Positions 11,195 through 22,010 of a DNA stretch of 64,000 nucleotides are shown in pieces. The translations under genes and the position numbers were made by a program. Source of the DNA: Atkinsonella hypoxylon (taxonomy: Eukaryota > Ascomycota > Sordariomycetes > Hypocreales > Clavicipitaceae); the NCBI GenBank assembly GCA_000729835.1, contig JFHB01000022.1, positions 124,001 to 188,000 on the forward strand. The letters run 5' to 3'. Under the pieces are notes generated by a model. That model worked only from the letters and a program-made list of their open reading frames with translations. It had not been told where the DNA came from and ran no database searches. Within the stretch, counting starts at the first letter, position 1. Each line of letters opens with the position of its first letter.

Positions 11195-11636
11195 TCACTT
11201 CTTGGCCGTCACTTCAATCTCAATCTTCATCTCTTCCCTCATTAGGGCTGACTGAAACATCGTAGCGGCGGGCATAACGTCCCCAAACCACCTCCTCAAC
11301 ACCGGCCACGTCTCGGGGAAGTCGTCTCGGCTGGGCAAAATGTAGTGAACACGGGTGACATCCGCCATGCACGATCCGGCCCCCCGCAATGCCTTTTCGA
11401 TGTTCCGAAGAGTCTGCTCGGTTTGCTGTGCCACATCATCTGAGATTGCTCCCGTTTCGTAGTTGTACCTATATAACTCATGGTCAGCCGGTGTCCCAGC
11501 CTTCCATGAAGCAGAGCAATGCCAAGTTACCCCCGGTCATCCCTGACACCATGACCCAGTCGTCGACGACGACGGCGCGAGAATATCCGATCTCGGCTTC
11601 AAAGGCTGAGCCGGAACTGATGTTGATGCGGGACAT
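11195..11636 (-). CDS. RidA/YjgF/YER057c-family protein with unresolved splice junction
   Basis: The N-terminal piece (from 11636) reads MSRINISSGS...YSRAVVVDDWVMVSGMTG and the C-terminal piece (to 11195) YNYETGAISDD...AQQTEQTLRNIEKAL...PAATMFQSALM...KIEIEVTAKK, together a complete RidA fold (~125 residues; imine/enamine deaminase family). The intron between them has a canonical donor after GGGG (GTAACT) and acceptor ATATAG, but joining these shifts the frame by one base. An in-frame alternative acceptor at GGGAG would remove the conserved YNYETG. Either the intron uses non-canonical ends, the G5 tract has an assembly error, or the gene is damaged. An in-frame ATG at 11666 could extend the N-terminus by ten residues; the start at 11636 fits the family. 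A 14-15 bp tandem duplication spans the stop codon. Confidence 0.75.
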
Positions 11637-12033
11637 TGTTACGCTCAGGGATGCTTTTTCAGTCAAGCTCTGGGTATGCGATGGGGTTATTTATGAACGA
11701 GGCTGTCACCTCTGGCGGGCAAGCCTTGGTCCAGTTCCAGTCGCAGATGTAGAATGTCCCAACGGACTTGGCCCTCGTGAACTTCTAGCCCATGCCGAGG
11801 GTGTCAATCGGTTCGATCAGATGAATATAGCATAATCATCCTCTCTGTTTTTACATGATGTTTTCTACTGCTCTGGCAGCCAACGTCATAAAGATCACCG
11901 GGGCTACATCTAGATATAATAATACATGTGGACAAGGCTCCGGCGAAATCGCCTCTTGCCACGAGATCTCGAAGTCACTGTCTCGCAAGTCAACCCCGGC
12001 CAGGCAGACGCTCAATGTCATCGCCGTGGTACA
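11637..12033. other. spacer between RidA and AIM41 genes
   Basis: About 400 bp holding the RidA promoter and the 3' end of AIM41, both on the minus strand. Open frames here are antisense or incidental, and no other element is visible. Confidence 0.5.
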
Positions 12034-12639
12034 TTATTGCCCTACCAACTCCTTGACCATACCAGCAACAGCCTTCCTATCCACATCTTTGCCCTCCAAA
12101 GCCCCCGCCAAACGCTTCATCACATCCCCAACAAGCGATTTCGCAGCCGTCCCCGCACTCCTAGACACCTCAATGGCATCCCGTATCAAAGCCTCCAGCT
12201 CAGCTTCCCCCAGCGTCTGCACACCGCTGCCGGCAAGATACTCGTCCAGAATGCGAACCTGCTCGTTCTCCTTCTCAACGAGGTCCTTGCGCCCCGCGGC
12301 CTCTGCGTCTGCCGCGGCATCGCGAGCGTTTTTCTGAATTCGTCGTATCAAGCCAACGAGCTGGACGTCGGTTCGGACAGGGCTGGACGTCTTGGAGGCG
12401 TTGAGGTTGGCGGACATGATGGCCCGCAGGACGGAAAGTCGAGGCGCGTCCTTGGCGCGCATGGCTGTCTTCAGATCGGCCTTGAGCTTTTGCAAGAAAG
12501 GTGGTGTGACGTCGTCGGTGCTCGAGGAGTAGAAGCGGTGAGCACGCCGTACGAGCGTTGGAGAAATGGGTGCGCGATGCGGCTGGGGGCGTTGCGACCG
12601 CATGGCCGTCAGGAGGGACATTGTCGATCTTGATGCCAT
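12034..12639 (-). CDS. aim41: AIM41-like mitochondrial GatB/YqeY-domain protein
   Basis: A single exon of 201 residues. The first ~45 residues are Arg/Ser/Pro-rich without acidic residues (LLTAMRSQRPQPHRAP, RRAHRFYSSS), a typical mitochondrial presequence. The remainder is a full YqeY domain: PPFLQKLKADLKTAMRAKD, RLSVLRAIMSA, a long charged helix with ENEQVRILDEYL, and a C-terminal helix bundle ending in VKELVGQ. YqeY domains resemble the tRNA-binding tail of GatB amidotransferase. Yeast AIM41 deletion affects mitochondrial inheritance, but the biochemical role is unknown. The length equals fungal relatives and the start is unambiguous because the presequence begins there. Confidence 0.92.
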   Translation of the reverse strand: MASRSTMSLLTAMRSQRPQPHRAPISPTLVRRAHRFYSSSTDDVTPPFLQKLKADLKTAMRAKDAPRLSVLRAIMSANLNASKTSSPVRTDVQLVGLIRRIQKNARDAAADAEAAGRKDLVEKENEQVRILDEYLAGSGVQTLGEAELEALIRDAIEVSRSAGTAAKSLVGDVMKRLAGALEGKDVDRKAVAGMVKELVGQ

Positions 12640-13377
12640 TGTGGATTGATCGTCAGCGAGAATTCAGAGTCGACCGGTCTTGCGTATCTTGGTCTCGTTC
12701 CGGTTGTGTTGGAGAGCCACGGGCCGTGGGGCAGGCCGGGACAATGGAGAATGGATTGACTCCTGGACGTATCGATGTTCGGGATTCTTTGGCTGGTCCA
12801 CGCCTGCTTCTGGACCCGCTACCTGCCTGGTGGGTGCCTGGTGGGTGCCTGGTGGGCACCGCCGCTTGACCGGGGCACACACAGTACGCCGTGATACGTA
12901 ATACAGTCTGGTACCGCGTACAGTAAGGGCCAGGGGTGCTGGATGCAATTTTGCTATCAAAGGGTTCCAGTCTGTCGGTATTGCTATGTCCGTGCCCACC
13001 TACCCATGGCCAGGAACCCATAGTCTGTTATCTGCCTATAAGTGTTGGCCATATGCGTTTGTTACCTGCTCCCGACAGATTCCATTGCAGAACCCACAAT
13101 CAACGTCGCCACAACCCTTGACGATTGAGGATTCAATGGTACCATCCCTTGTAACGGACAAGCTTCTGCTTTATATACAACACGGCTAACAGTCCAAGAA
13201 GCAGTCTCATCCAGGCCTCAATAGAAGCCATGCCGTCAAACCATAAGCCCGCCCTGCACAGACCGAGAAACATCGCTCGCTTCTATCTTCGAGGTTTTCG
13301 CCCAATGCAGACGTATCTATTCTCGCCGTGAGCTGCGAGGGTTTTTGGCGGCTGGAGTATACATGGCGGAAGAAAAC
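12640..13377. other. gene-free spacer with a short tandem repeat
   Basis: About 740 bp between AIM41 and the methyltransferase stop. It contains the 11-bp repeat at 12824-12856 and short open frames lacking any family resemblance. The proximal part is probably the AIM41 promoter. Confidence 0.45.
12824..12856. repeat. 11-bp tandem repeat, 3 copies
   Basis: Three perfect copies of TGCCTGGTGGG lie in tandem, followed by a partial copy. Confidence 0.85.
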
Positions 13378-14830
13378 TTACAATGGAAAGTAAGGCTATG
13401 AACAGCAATTGGCATTAGAGCTTCCTACCAAACGGCGACCAAGACTGCTAGGCTCTCCGTACCTTGAGCATGAGATCTCTTGCTTCTGCTGTCGCTTGAT
13501 CGATCAGAGCATCGAACTCTTCGACCGGCATGCTGATGACGCTGTTATTAAGCCCGAGTTTTCTGCACGGCATGATGCTAGCTGTCTTACCCTTTCAATA
13601 TAGTAAACGGGTAAAGAGCTAACGATCGCAGCAACCAGGGAATGTTTTCCGTATTGGCCAGCCCGATATCGCGTTCTCTTGGTTCTGAATAGAGAACTTG
13701 TCAACCCTGAACACACTCTGAGCTATGTGTACAGTTGTTTCCACGGGCACATACCATTTGGCCACGAGCACATGGGCAGCGTCAAAAGTCGGGCTTCAAC
13801 TTCAGTGAAACCAGCTCTGGTCATCCAGCGGGCAAGTTGCAGTGCTGCTCGAGGGTTCTTGTACTCAGCAATTGATGCTAAATATTGGCTGGACCATCTA
13901 GATAGTGCATGGTCTTTTGCTCAAGTGTCAGCTTGCATCTTGATTTCATGCCTTGCTAGGTTTGCTTGCCTCTCGTCAGCGTTCCGTTGTCTGACTGAGC
14001 ATTAAGATACACCTCAACCATTTGGCACCACCCTCCTGGCCGCAGAACACGAAATATGTCCCGGATGTAGTCGCTCCATCGATTTGCATTGATGCCATCG
14101 CACATCATCTGGCTGTGCACCAAGTCAAAGTGCGCTGAAGGGAAAGTAAATCTACTAAGCTCAACAGTAAATTCCCTCCGAGACAACAATCTTCTTGGGA
14201 CTGACCTTGCATTCAAGTCGTCGATCTGCAGGTCGAGGTTATCCGGTAGGTACTCCGGTATCATATGTGGGCTAATGTCGAGCCCTATCACCTAAGTGAG
14301 GAAGCATCAGCATGGATGCTGGCAAAGCTTATTGAGCGGCCCGCATCACGGCTTGTCCATTTGACGGATCAAATTCATTTCGGTCCTTGATCGATCCCCA
14401 GCATTGAGAAAGGAACAGCTTGGTCGTACCTCGGTCTCCGGAAACTGCCTTGCAACATCCACAGCCCAGTCACCGGCTCCGAAACCACAGTCGAGGATCC
14501 GCCTAGGATGGCGTACCGGAGGGAATATGAGTCGATTGTCGAATACTCGACACAAGACAGAATGCATCAACTCTAGCCGAGCCACCTCGTCCTTTTGCGC
14601 TATTCCTCAGTGATTCACCAAGCCCGTAAGGGAAAGCTAGACGAGTACGTACCTCGTCGACCGGAGAGTGGCACACCCTGTTTGTAAGCGCATATTTTTG
14701 GAATAGCCGGCCGTGGTACTCAACAGTCTCAGTAAAAGTATCATCTAAAGGAACGGTTCCATCCCTTGCTATAGTCAGTATTGAAACCCTAGGCCGACTG
14801 GGAGAGATTTGTCCCTTACTCGGCATCCAT
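13378..14830 (-). CDS. UMTA/LaeA-like SAM-dependent methyltransferase, multi-intron
   Basis: Exons: 14830-14820, 14764-14653, 14591-14430, 14291-14206, 14154-13970, 13919-13755, 13684-13591, 13562-13463, 13395-13378 (total 933 nt, ~310 residues). Class I methyltransferase signatures appear in order: EYHGRLFQKY, PVDEDEVARLELMH, motif I LDCGFGAGDWA, VIGLDISP, DDLNASRFTFPSAHFDLVHS, RVLRPGGWCQMVEV, QSDNGTLTRAKDHALSRWS, GFTEVEARLLTLP, ERDIGLANTENIPWLLRSLA. This is the fungal UMTA/LaeA-like family, which includes secondary-metabolite tailoring enzymes and the regulator LaeA; the substrate is unknown. Oddities: an 11-nt first coding exon; a GC-AG intron (13920-13969); and an implausibly short 28-nt gap 13563-13590, for which a 46-nt intron 13563-13608 with donor GTTTAC also keeps frame. 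No biosynthetic cluster genes flank it. Confidence 0.8.
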
Positions 14831-17800
14831 GTTAGACAAATCAACTGCGCAGCCGATGGTCTTCGTTGGATAAAAGCTAGGGATGGAAATTCAGGTTCAG
14901 CGAACATGCGCGAGTGAATAAGAGTTTCTCTTTACGCAACGAATAGAGCCAGTCGGGTGGTTTTGCAATATGCGGCAGTGGCCGGTCGACTTGCCAGGCC
15001 CTTTCGAAGGAGTAATGGCTTCACACAGGTTGTGGCTCGCATGAGAATCCCGGAATGAGTTCAAGTATTCAACGACATGCTTGAGTTCTATTACCAACAT
15101 AAACACCGTGTCAAGAAGCTGCTGTTATAAAACCAGCTGGATGGCAAGGCGGAAGCGCGGCGAATGCATGGGACGCTCAATAGATGAGTCACTTGGACAA
15201 GAGACCCTCTCGTCGCTTTAGTCGATATCTGTGCTGCCCAATGCTGCGAATCCCGGAAGCTGGGGCCTGGCTGAGGGATGGGATGAGGGAAAGGAAATGC
15301 TGGACTGGGCCGCTGCCGTATGACGCCAGGCACAAGGGAACCTTTGAACCTCTGGTCATGGCTCTTGTGGCGAGAGATACGCACCTCAGGTCAGATGCTG
15401 GCCCCGATATCTGCGTCAACATGGGAATATCGTGTCGGTAAACTGGACACCAATCATTCGCGACCAGGATGATTGACAGACGCTGATACCCGTGACAACT
15501 ACTCCATACAGCATCATTTATGTACGTCAAGGGTCCTAAATTCATGGCTGGTACCCGAGAAGCTGATGCGGGAGAGGCAGCCACAGCTCGTAAATTGCGC
15601 AAAACTAGTCAAAGAGAAGAAATGGCTGGCGAATCTGGAGCCTCGTGCCGGGTTCTGTCCACTGTCCAGGTGGGTGGAAAAGAAGCCACTTTCTGTTCTA
15701 GTCGGCGCAGCGTACGGCGCGCACCAGACCGTTCTTGTCGCCCATCGATGAATGGTTCCCGCGGATTTCGACCGCTCTTGGGGGTTCAAGCTGCGAGCAT
15801 CAACAAATTCTGCCGACTGGGCTTGCCCTCCCCCACAGCCTACAATAACCGAGACTGCCCTGCATCAACCTGTGATGAATGCCATTTTTGGCCATTTCAT
15901 AGCAGACGGGTTGCTGAGAATGGAAAGTACGTTTCTGTCCCGAGATTGCATTCCTGGCTCCAGATGGTGCACAGGCCTCACATGGCACGCAATGACGAGA
16001 AGCCGCCCATGTCTTCATTCCTCATGGGCTCGGGATTCGTTCCATCCCGACTTCTCAGCATCGTCCCTCTGAAAATGCACATCTGACAGATAGTTATGGA
16101 TCAGAATTTCAGGACCAGGAAACGGCAACAGAGACAAATTTCCTGACTAGGAAAATGAACGAAAGTTTCGAGCCCCGAGCCATGATGAGACGGGTGTTTC
16201 TATCCAAGCAGGCTGGAGGCCGATGTCGATGCGGCCATAAATTCCATCCGCGGTCTACGAAGCAAAGCGGGAGGTAGACGCTAGGGCAGGGCAGAGTGGG
16301 CTTCGCATCTCTGTGACGAGCTTCTCCACATGGAATGGGCCTTGTCTGATGACCGCGTCATGTACGGAATAGTCCTGATGTCTCGTGGCTCATGGCGCTC
16401 CCAAACGTGTCTATGTTCTCGGCAATCACCTTGGCAAAGCTTGCCTTTCAACAATAGGGCATTTTCAGGCTCAGATGTGCATATGGATAGAGGGCTCGTA
16501 CCTCATGCCTGCATGTCAGGTTTCATGTTGGAATCCTCCGTACTCCGTACAGAGCAGTCCATACACTAACTATCGCGGCCGTCTGTTCATTGGCTCATGC
16601 CGCAGACGGGGGACAGGCTAAGGGATCCACTGCTACAGCTACATTATCAACTCGGCGCCAGCTCATGACTGCAGCCGAGCGTCTCCGGATAAATGAATCT
16701 GCCAGCGTGTCAAAAATTCCTGAAACAAGAACCTCTGACCCAGATTGTCGAGGCGGAAGCCTATTTCTCTCGCCTATCAAGTATCTGCAGATTATCTGCC
16801 CCACCTTTCTGAGTTGCAACGAGCTACATCGCACGTCTCACAAACCTCTGATCTGGATTCCGCTTCTTCCGTTGATTGAGGGCATCGTCAGCACGGACTT
16901 CCCTGGCTGCCCGATTCTACAGCCATGGCAGCGTTCGCAAGCGCTGTGGCCAGTCCCTTCTCGTCAGGTAGTAGATAGGAGCCCGAATGCCGTGTATGAA
17001 GAGTTAGCGTGTAAAGTCACTGGTCTCCTGAAGGCTACCATTGAGGAACAGGGGACATGTGCTGCGTACATAAGTGTACCTTCCTGGGCAGCAAAAAGAT
17101 GATATCACCCACACAGGATCATCAGCAATATGTCTTTGTCGTTCTGCCCTATTTCACAACCCGGCTAGCACGAAATACCTGTTGCAGGACGGGGCGGCGC
17201 GACCCATCCTCCCATGGATTGTGCTCCATTCCAATCCAGCCAGCCAGCCAGGGTTTTTAGCCCGAACCGAAACGCCGGGTTCTCTTTGTGGCGCACTGCT
17301 TTGGTGGGGGGGTTGGGCGTGGGTTTGGGCTTGTGCTAGCAAGTCGCCATATAGAACCAGACAGACCTATTTTACAGCTGCCTAACTACCTAACTAGTTA
17401 GTTAGTTAGTTACCACGCAAGTGAAAAATTACACGCCACTCGGTTTACCCAATTTAAGTGGACCGAGGGGTTGCCATTTTCTTCCACCCCCTTGCCTTGT
17501 CTAGGTACCTACGGAACACAGCCTTGTAAATGGCAAGGCAAGTCTCTCATGATGCGATTCCACCCGCCCGTCATGAGCATCATCAATTCAAAGATTAGCC
17601 CAACTTATCCTATTCAGATAGTTGGAAGTAGGGAAACGAAAAAAAGAAAAAAAAAAAAGGAAAAAAAAGGAAAAAACTGTACTTCGGTTCACGGGCTGTT
17701 TTTTTTTTACAAGAACCGCCGAGCAACTTCAAGTGGACAAAAGAAATCGAGCCCTGTGCCATTTTTTTTTTTTTTCCTGCACACCAGAGTACACCTTTAT

Positions 17801-18149
17801 TACATCGTCATCGGATAGAATATGACCTGTCATTCGTCCGCGGATCGCTCCAACTGCACAACGGGTGTGAGCCGGAGCGACTGATTGGGTCTGCATTCTC
17901 AAGAGACAATGTCCTGGAAACACTGCCGAGACGCCCGCGCGCTGGAAATGACGCGTCTTTGTCGCAGATCGTACTGTCTAGGCCTTCCCGGTCTTTCTCG
18001 GTCCTTGTCAACGTGGCCGCACATGCAAGGCGCAGACATCATCCCTTTACACTCCCACTATTACTCTGTCTGCCAATGCAAGCTCAAAGTTGCCGCCCTG
18101 CAGTGGAGGCGAGTATGCAAAGAATGTTGGCCATGGAACCAGGTCGGCT
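14831..18149. other. 3.3-kb gene-free stretch
   Basis: This lies between the methyltransferase start and the LSB6 stop. Both strands carry many short, mutually overlapping open frames but no domain, no splice-consistent chain and no transposon signature that I could recognise. It includes a TATAAAA string near 15126, the TAAC/GTTA palindromic repeat at 17381-17413 and long A- and T-tracts at 17.64-17.78 kb. Confidence 0.45.
17381..17413. repeat. palindromic CTAA/TTAG tetranucleotide repeat
   Basis: CCTAACTACCTAACTAGTTA is followed by further GTTA units. The left arm of CTAA-type units is complementary to the right arm of TTAG-type units, centred on CTAG, so it is an inverted repeat of the same architecture as the ACCT/AGGT clusters. 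Confidence 0.75.
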
Positions 18150-20565
18150 TTAACACCACGTGAATACGGGATTCCTGCTCTTGACAGCCTCGAGTCTTTC
18201 CACAATAACTTTTCTTCGGTTACCCATTTGGCCCTCAGCCGCAGCATAGCCCAGGTCGCCCTCGAGGTCATCGCTATCATATACATCTTGCGAATCGCCG
18301 TACAGCTGCTGTGCAATGCTACTGCTACTTTGGCGGGCCGCTGGCGAGGCAAAGGAGTATCGCCGCTGATGGCGCGGACCGTGGCGAGCGGGCTCATAAA
18401 TGCTGAGCGAGCGTGATGCATCATTGTTGCCAAAGGGATTGTGGTCTGGACCGTTAGTTGACCGTCTCTCGTTGGGCGAGCGTGCGCCATCCTCATTTGA
18501 ATTCTGAACGTCGTCGATTCGTGCTGAGCGGGGCATCTCGAACGGTGCTGGTTGTAAGCCCAACAGATCGGCATTGGTATCTTGGGCAGCCGTAGCAGAG
18601 CTTGCAATATCCGCTTCATCGAGGGAGTCCCGGAGATATGAACTTCGCCGGAGTTCTGACGATGTCACACGCATCGGTACTGCAACAGGAACATCAACAA
18701 GATCGTCCCAAACGCATACCTTAGTCCTTCTTGTGAGTTCCAAGGGCCCATGATCTGGCGTCTTTAATGCTTCTACCACATTCCAGGCCTGGCCCTTCAT
18801 AACGGCAATCTGTCTAGCAAACATGCGCTCTTGGAAGTCCTCATCGACTTGAAAAACTCGTTTGAGAGCCATCTGTGTCTGGGCCCACCATGCTGTTGAT
18901 GTGAGCAGGGGCAGAAAATGGTTTCGTGTCTTTTGTGAGAAAGGACGGCCGATAAGATCGACGGGGAGAAATAGCCATCCAAATGGGAAGCTGCCATAGA
19001 CTTATCAGCATTTGTAGAAGCTAGCATTAACAAGAGATGGGTAACTTACCTTCGCCAAGCATCAGGATGCTTCCATGGCCAGGACAAGGAATTATCAATT
19101 GCGCCCACTGAAATCGTGGGCTCCTTTGATGCAAGCTTGTTCGATGACGCATTCATAGGCCTCTGACTTTTGTAAGGATATGAAGCCGTCGTTGCGGGCT
19201 GAGGCATTTGATCAGATTGGACGGGCCGTGGCCCGCTACCTTGATCGTCCTCTGCAACTGTGTTCATGTTCATGTGAACAGGGTCAGACACCACAGATAC
19301 ATTCTCAGTTTCCCAGTCGACTTTGATCATCCAGTTGTCGAGGCCACGATCTGTATTTCTCATGATGTAGTCCAGGATAACTAGCTTCTCAAGCTCTTCC
19401 CTAAATGATTGTTTGATTTTTTCGGTCCAGATGAAACGCGGTGGCCCAGTCGGGTCTTGTGTCGCTGCTGTCGTTTCCTCGTCGCTTGAGTCAGCATCCT
19501 CTGGCGACCCAGATGTCGATGGACGACAGCTCTCGGTCCATCGCTTCTTGCGGTTTCGATGCGTGTCGTTGGCTCGAAAGCCAGACCAATACTGATCGGG
19601 CCAGGGGTGTTCACGTAAGAAAACATTTGCGTCTTTGAAGCCTTTTAGAAAAACCTGGAAACTGCCCGGCTTTGGTGGTAGTGGTTTCTTCCTTCTGTAG
19701 AAGTTACGTCGGTCCCAAAAGGGATAATGAAACGATTTGGAGGATAGCCAGACAACGTCGGTATATGGGACTAAATTGGTACGAAGTTGGGTGTCGAGTA
19801 CGTATGCTGCGGCTTCGCTGACGTACGACAAGTTTGGAATGAGGCTGAAAAGAAATAGAGGAGTTAGCAAGCCCAAGATGAAACGTAGTTGCATCGAACT
19901 CTTTCTACGTACCAGGCTCGTCCAAAACAGCAGGGGAAGAGGTTCCTGTGTATCCATTTATTCCACTTGGGGTTACCGGCTGCATAAGGCTCTTCATCTT
20001 TCGGCTTGAATACACCCACTATCTTACCATCCGAGTTTCTCGCAAAGTAACTGCCGGAACTGCCTTGTGAGATCATGCTCGGGTGGACTTCCTGTCGAAT
20101 GGCGATTCTGACACTATCCACGATAGCTTCGAACTCGGCCTTTGACATGGTACCTGGCTGCTCCTCAGCCAAGCGCTCTGCGGAAATCGGCCTCACACCC
20201 TCCGGGGGCTGAAACACAGAATGGTGAATTTCGAGCCGCTCCTCCTCGCCTGAGATGCTCTTCCCCCTTCCGCGTTTGAACTTGGACGCTATTTCGTCGG
20301 CCCATCGTTCTAATCGAGCATTGATGGCTTTAATGTCGACACCACCAGAGCTTCCACCGCGCTTACGAAGCTTCGGCCTTTGATTGCTTCCCTTGGGGCT
20401 GACAAAACCTGAGCGATGCTTCGGTTGCTGGGTGATAGGGGCGAAACGAGGCGCCGAGGATGGTTGTAGCGAGGCTGAGGATTGAGCTAGATCATCATCG
20501 GAATCACTAAGGTCGGCTTGGGCGAGGCGTTCGTAGCCGGTAGTGGGGGGACGATCGCGGGGCAT
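18150..20565 (-). CDS. lsb6: type II phosphatidylinositol 4-kinase LSB6
   Basis: Three exons, 20565-19913, 19844-19050 and 18990-18150, with phase-2 introns GTACGT...TTTCAG and GTAAGT...GGCAG, give 762 residues. The N-terminal ~120 residues are Ser/Pro/basic. The catalytic core starts with the nucleotide-binding loop GSSGSYFARNSDGKIVGVFK, then the Cys-rich palmitoylation-type segment NLFPCCFGRACLIPNLSYVS, the catalytic loop LDYIMRNTDRGLDNWMIKVD, and the AIDNSLSWPWKHP and SFPFGWLFLP elements. A ~60-residue acidic insert and a long Ser-rich C-terminal tail flank the core, as in other filamentous fungi. It makes PI4P on Golgi, endosome and vacuole membranes; the yeast protein also binds Las17 and affects endosome motility. 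The upstream region holds a cluster of TGACG sites. Confidence 0.95.
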
Positions 20566-20780
20566 GGTTATTTTGGAGATGTGGTGATGTCTAGGCCATT
20601 CCGATCGCGATGCGTAGAAAAAGACAGGCTGGCCAGAGCACTAGGGGCGCCGTGAAATTGACTGGTGGGTGGTTGATGATCCGACCAGAAACGTTCTCGA
20701 GAGATGTGATCGACTGTGGGCAAATGTAGGAGGCAAAGTGGCCGAACACAGAGCAATTTCGGACGAGATGGGAAAAGGGA

Positions 20781-20818
20781 GTGACGTTGCGACGTGTTGA
20801 CGTTGTGACGTCGTGACG
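20781..20818. promoter_or_regulatory. cluster of CRE/ATF-type TGACG half-sites upstream of LSB6
   Basis: Within about 40 bp, TGACG occurs four times (GTGACGTTG, GTTGACGTTG, GTGACGTCG, GTGACGG), with a related CGACGTG and a near-palindromic TGACGTCG. It lies roughly 215-255 bp before the LSB6 ATG. bZIP factors of the ATF/CREB class bind such sites; use by LSB6 is inference. Confidence 0.45.
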
Positions 20819-21863
20819 GTTGATGATCGACTAGACAATTGTGGACACCTGCGTGGCCCCAGGCTCCGGAGACGCGGGCCAGGATCCCTGAATAACGAAG
20901 CTGCATGTGACTCCAGTCTACTCATGATGAAACATCGTATCACAACAAGAGAATCGATTCACGACAACCCAGCGTATACTATTGTGCCTATCTTTCCGAT
21001 CTAGCCCTATGACTCTGGCTGCGCCGGAAGACAGCCATGATTGGCTTGTCGCTGTCACCCTCACGAGACGAGCTGGCCATCGCCAATGGTTAGTGGCAGG
21101 CGCTGGGTAACACAGTCGAGGACAACTCTCGAGCCATGCTCCAGGTTCAGCACCCATGTCTTGCTTCAAAAATTGATGTCTCCTCGTTCACTGAGATGCC
21201 AGGCAATAGAAAACCAACAGTGGTCTCTGGAGAGCCACCACTCCGACGCGGTCCAAGATGGAGCAACTGGGAAGTCTGGCCTCGGAAGATCGAAAGCTGC
21301 CACTTTGATCAATGCAAAGATGTGCCGGGCCGTTAAGGCTGCGTCTCCCTATCCTTTGATCTGGTGGTAAACTTTGCGCAAATGCACTCAGCGTTGAAGC
21401 TTGCGACAAGCACAACATTCGACCTGCTATAAAACCACTCGGGTCCCGGCTTGCTTGGATGCTCGACGGCGCCAGAACCACTACAGATCTGGACGTACCA
21501 GGTACAGATCATTAAGTTTACACGGCAACTTTGTTCCAATGAGGGCGCCGTGATGCACTGGCATCCATAAAAACTTCCACTCAGCCGTGACAATCGGGGC
21601 TGGAGCCAAGTTCTAGGAACTGTATGTTGCTGCAGCTAGCAGTAACAAAAGTGTTGTTGTTGGCTTGTCTCAACCTCCTCCGGGCAGCAGACGGTTATGT
21701 CCAAGACGGAGACTATTTGCCTCCGAGCCATCGGAAAGCGCTGGCATTCAATAATGTGTCGTGTTCAGAACAGTTACCAGGTAAGTCTACAGTCTGTTAA
21801 GACATCGAAGAACCGTTTGTGACAGGTGAAAACTTGATTACTGACGATCTTTATTCTCGACAG

Positions 21864-22010
21864 GATGAACTGCAGGATGAAGCGGTCAGGGCTAATAACC
21901 ACGAGAACAAAGACCTCCTTTGGGCACTCCGTGGTGGCAACATTCTTTGAATCACCAGCGTTACCCTGTGTACTTTCGTGATGTGACTGCTGCATTCCTC
22001 AAATACAAAA
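21864..22010 (+). pseudogene. fragment of FAD-linked (BBE-type) oxidoreductase, broken
   Basis: The frame reads AVRANNHENKDLLWALRGG, then a stop, then ITSVTLCTF. This resembles the strand and turn of FAD_binding_4 enzymes (typically ...NPDLFWALRGGGGNFG followed by a strand of the type IVTSVTLRTF). The upstream piece 21624-21780 has a secretion-signal-like N-terminus and a canonical donor, but splicing it to 21864 (good CTGAC branch and GACAG acceptor) reaches a stop at once, and the FAD-binding N-terminal half is missing. I take this as a decayed gene; the family call rests on a short match. Confidence 0.35.

Noticed and set aside
15184..15441. ORF downstream of a TATAAAA box
   Set aside because: The protein has no family resemblance, codon content looks random, and overlapping frames are equally open.
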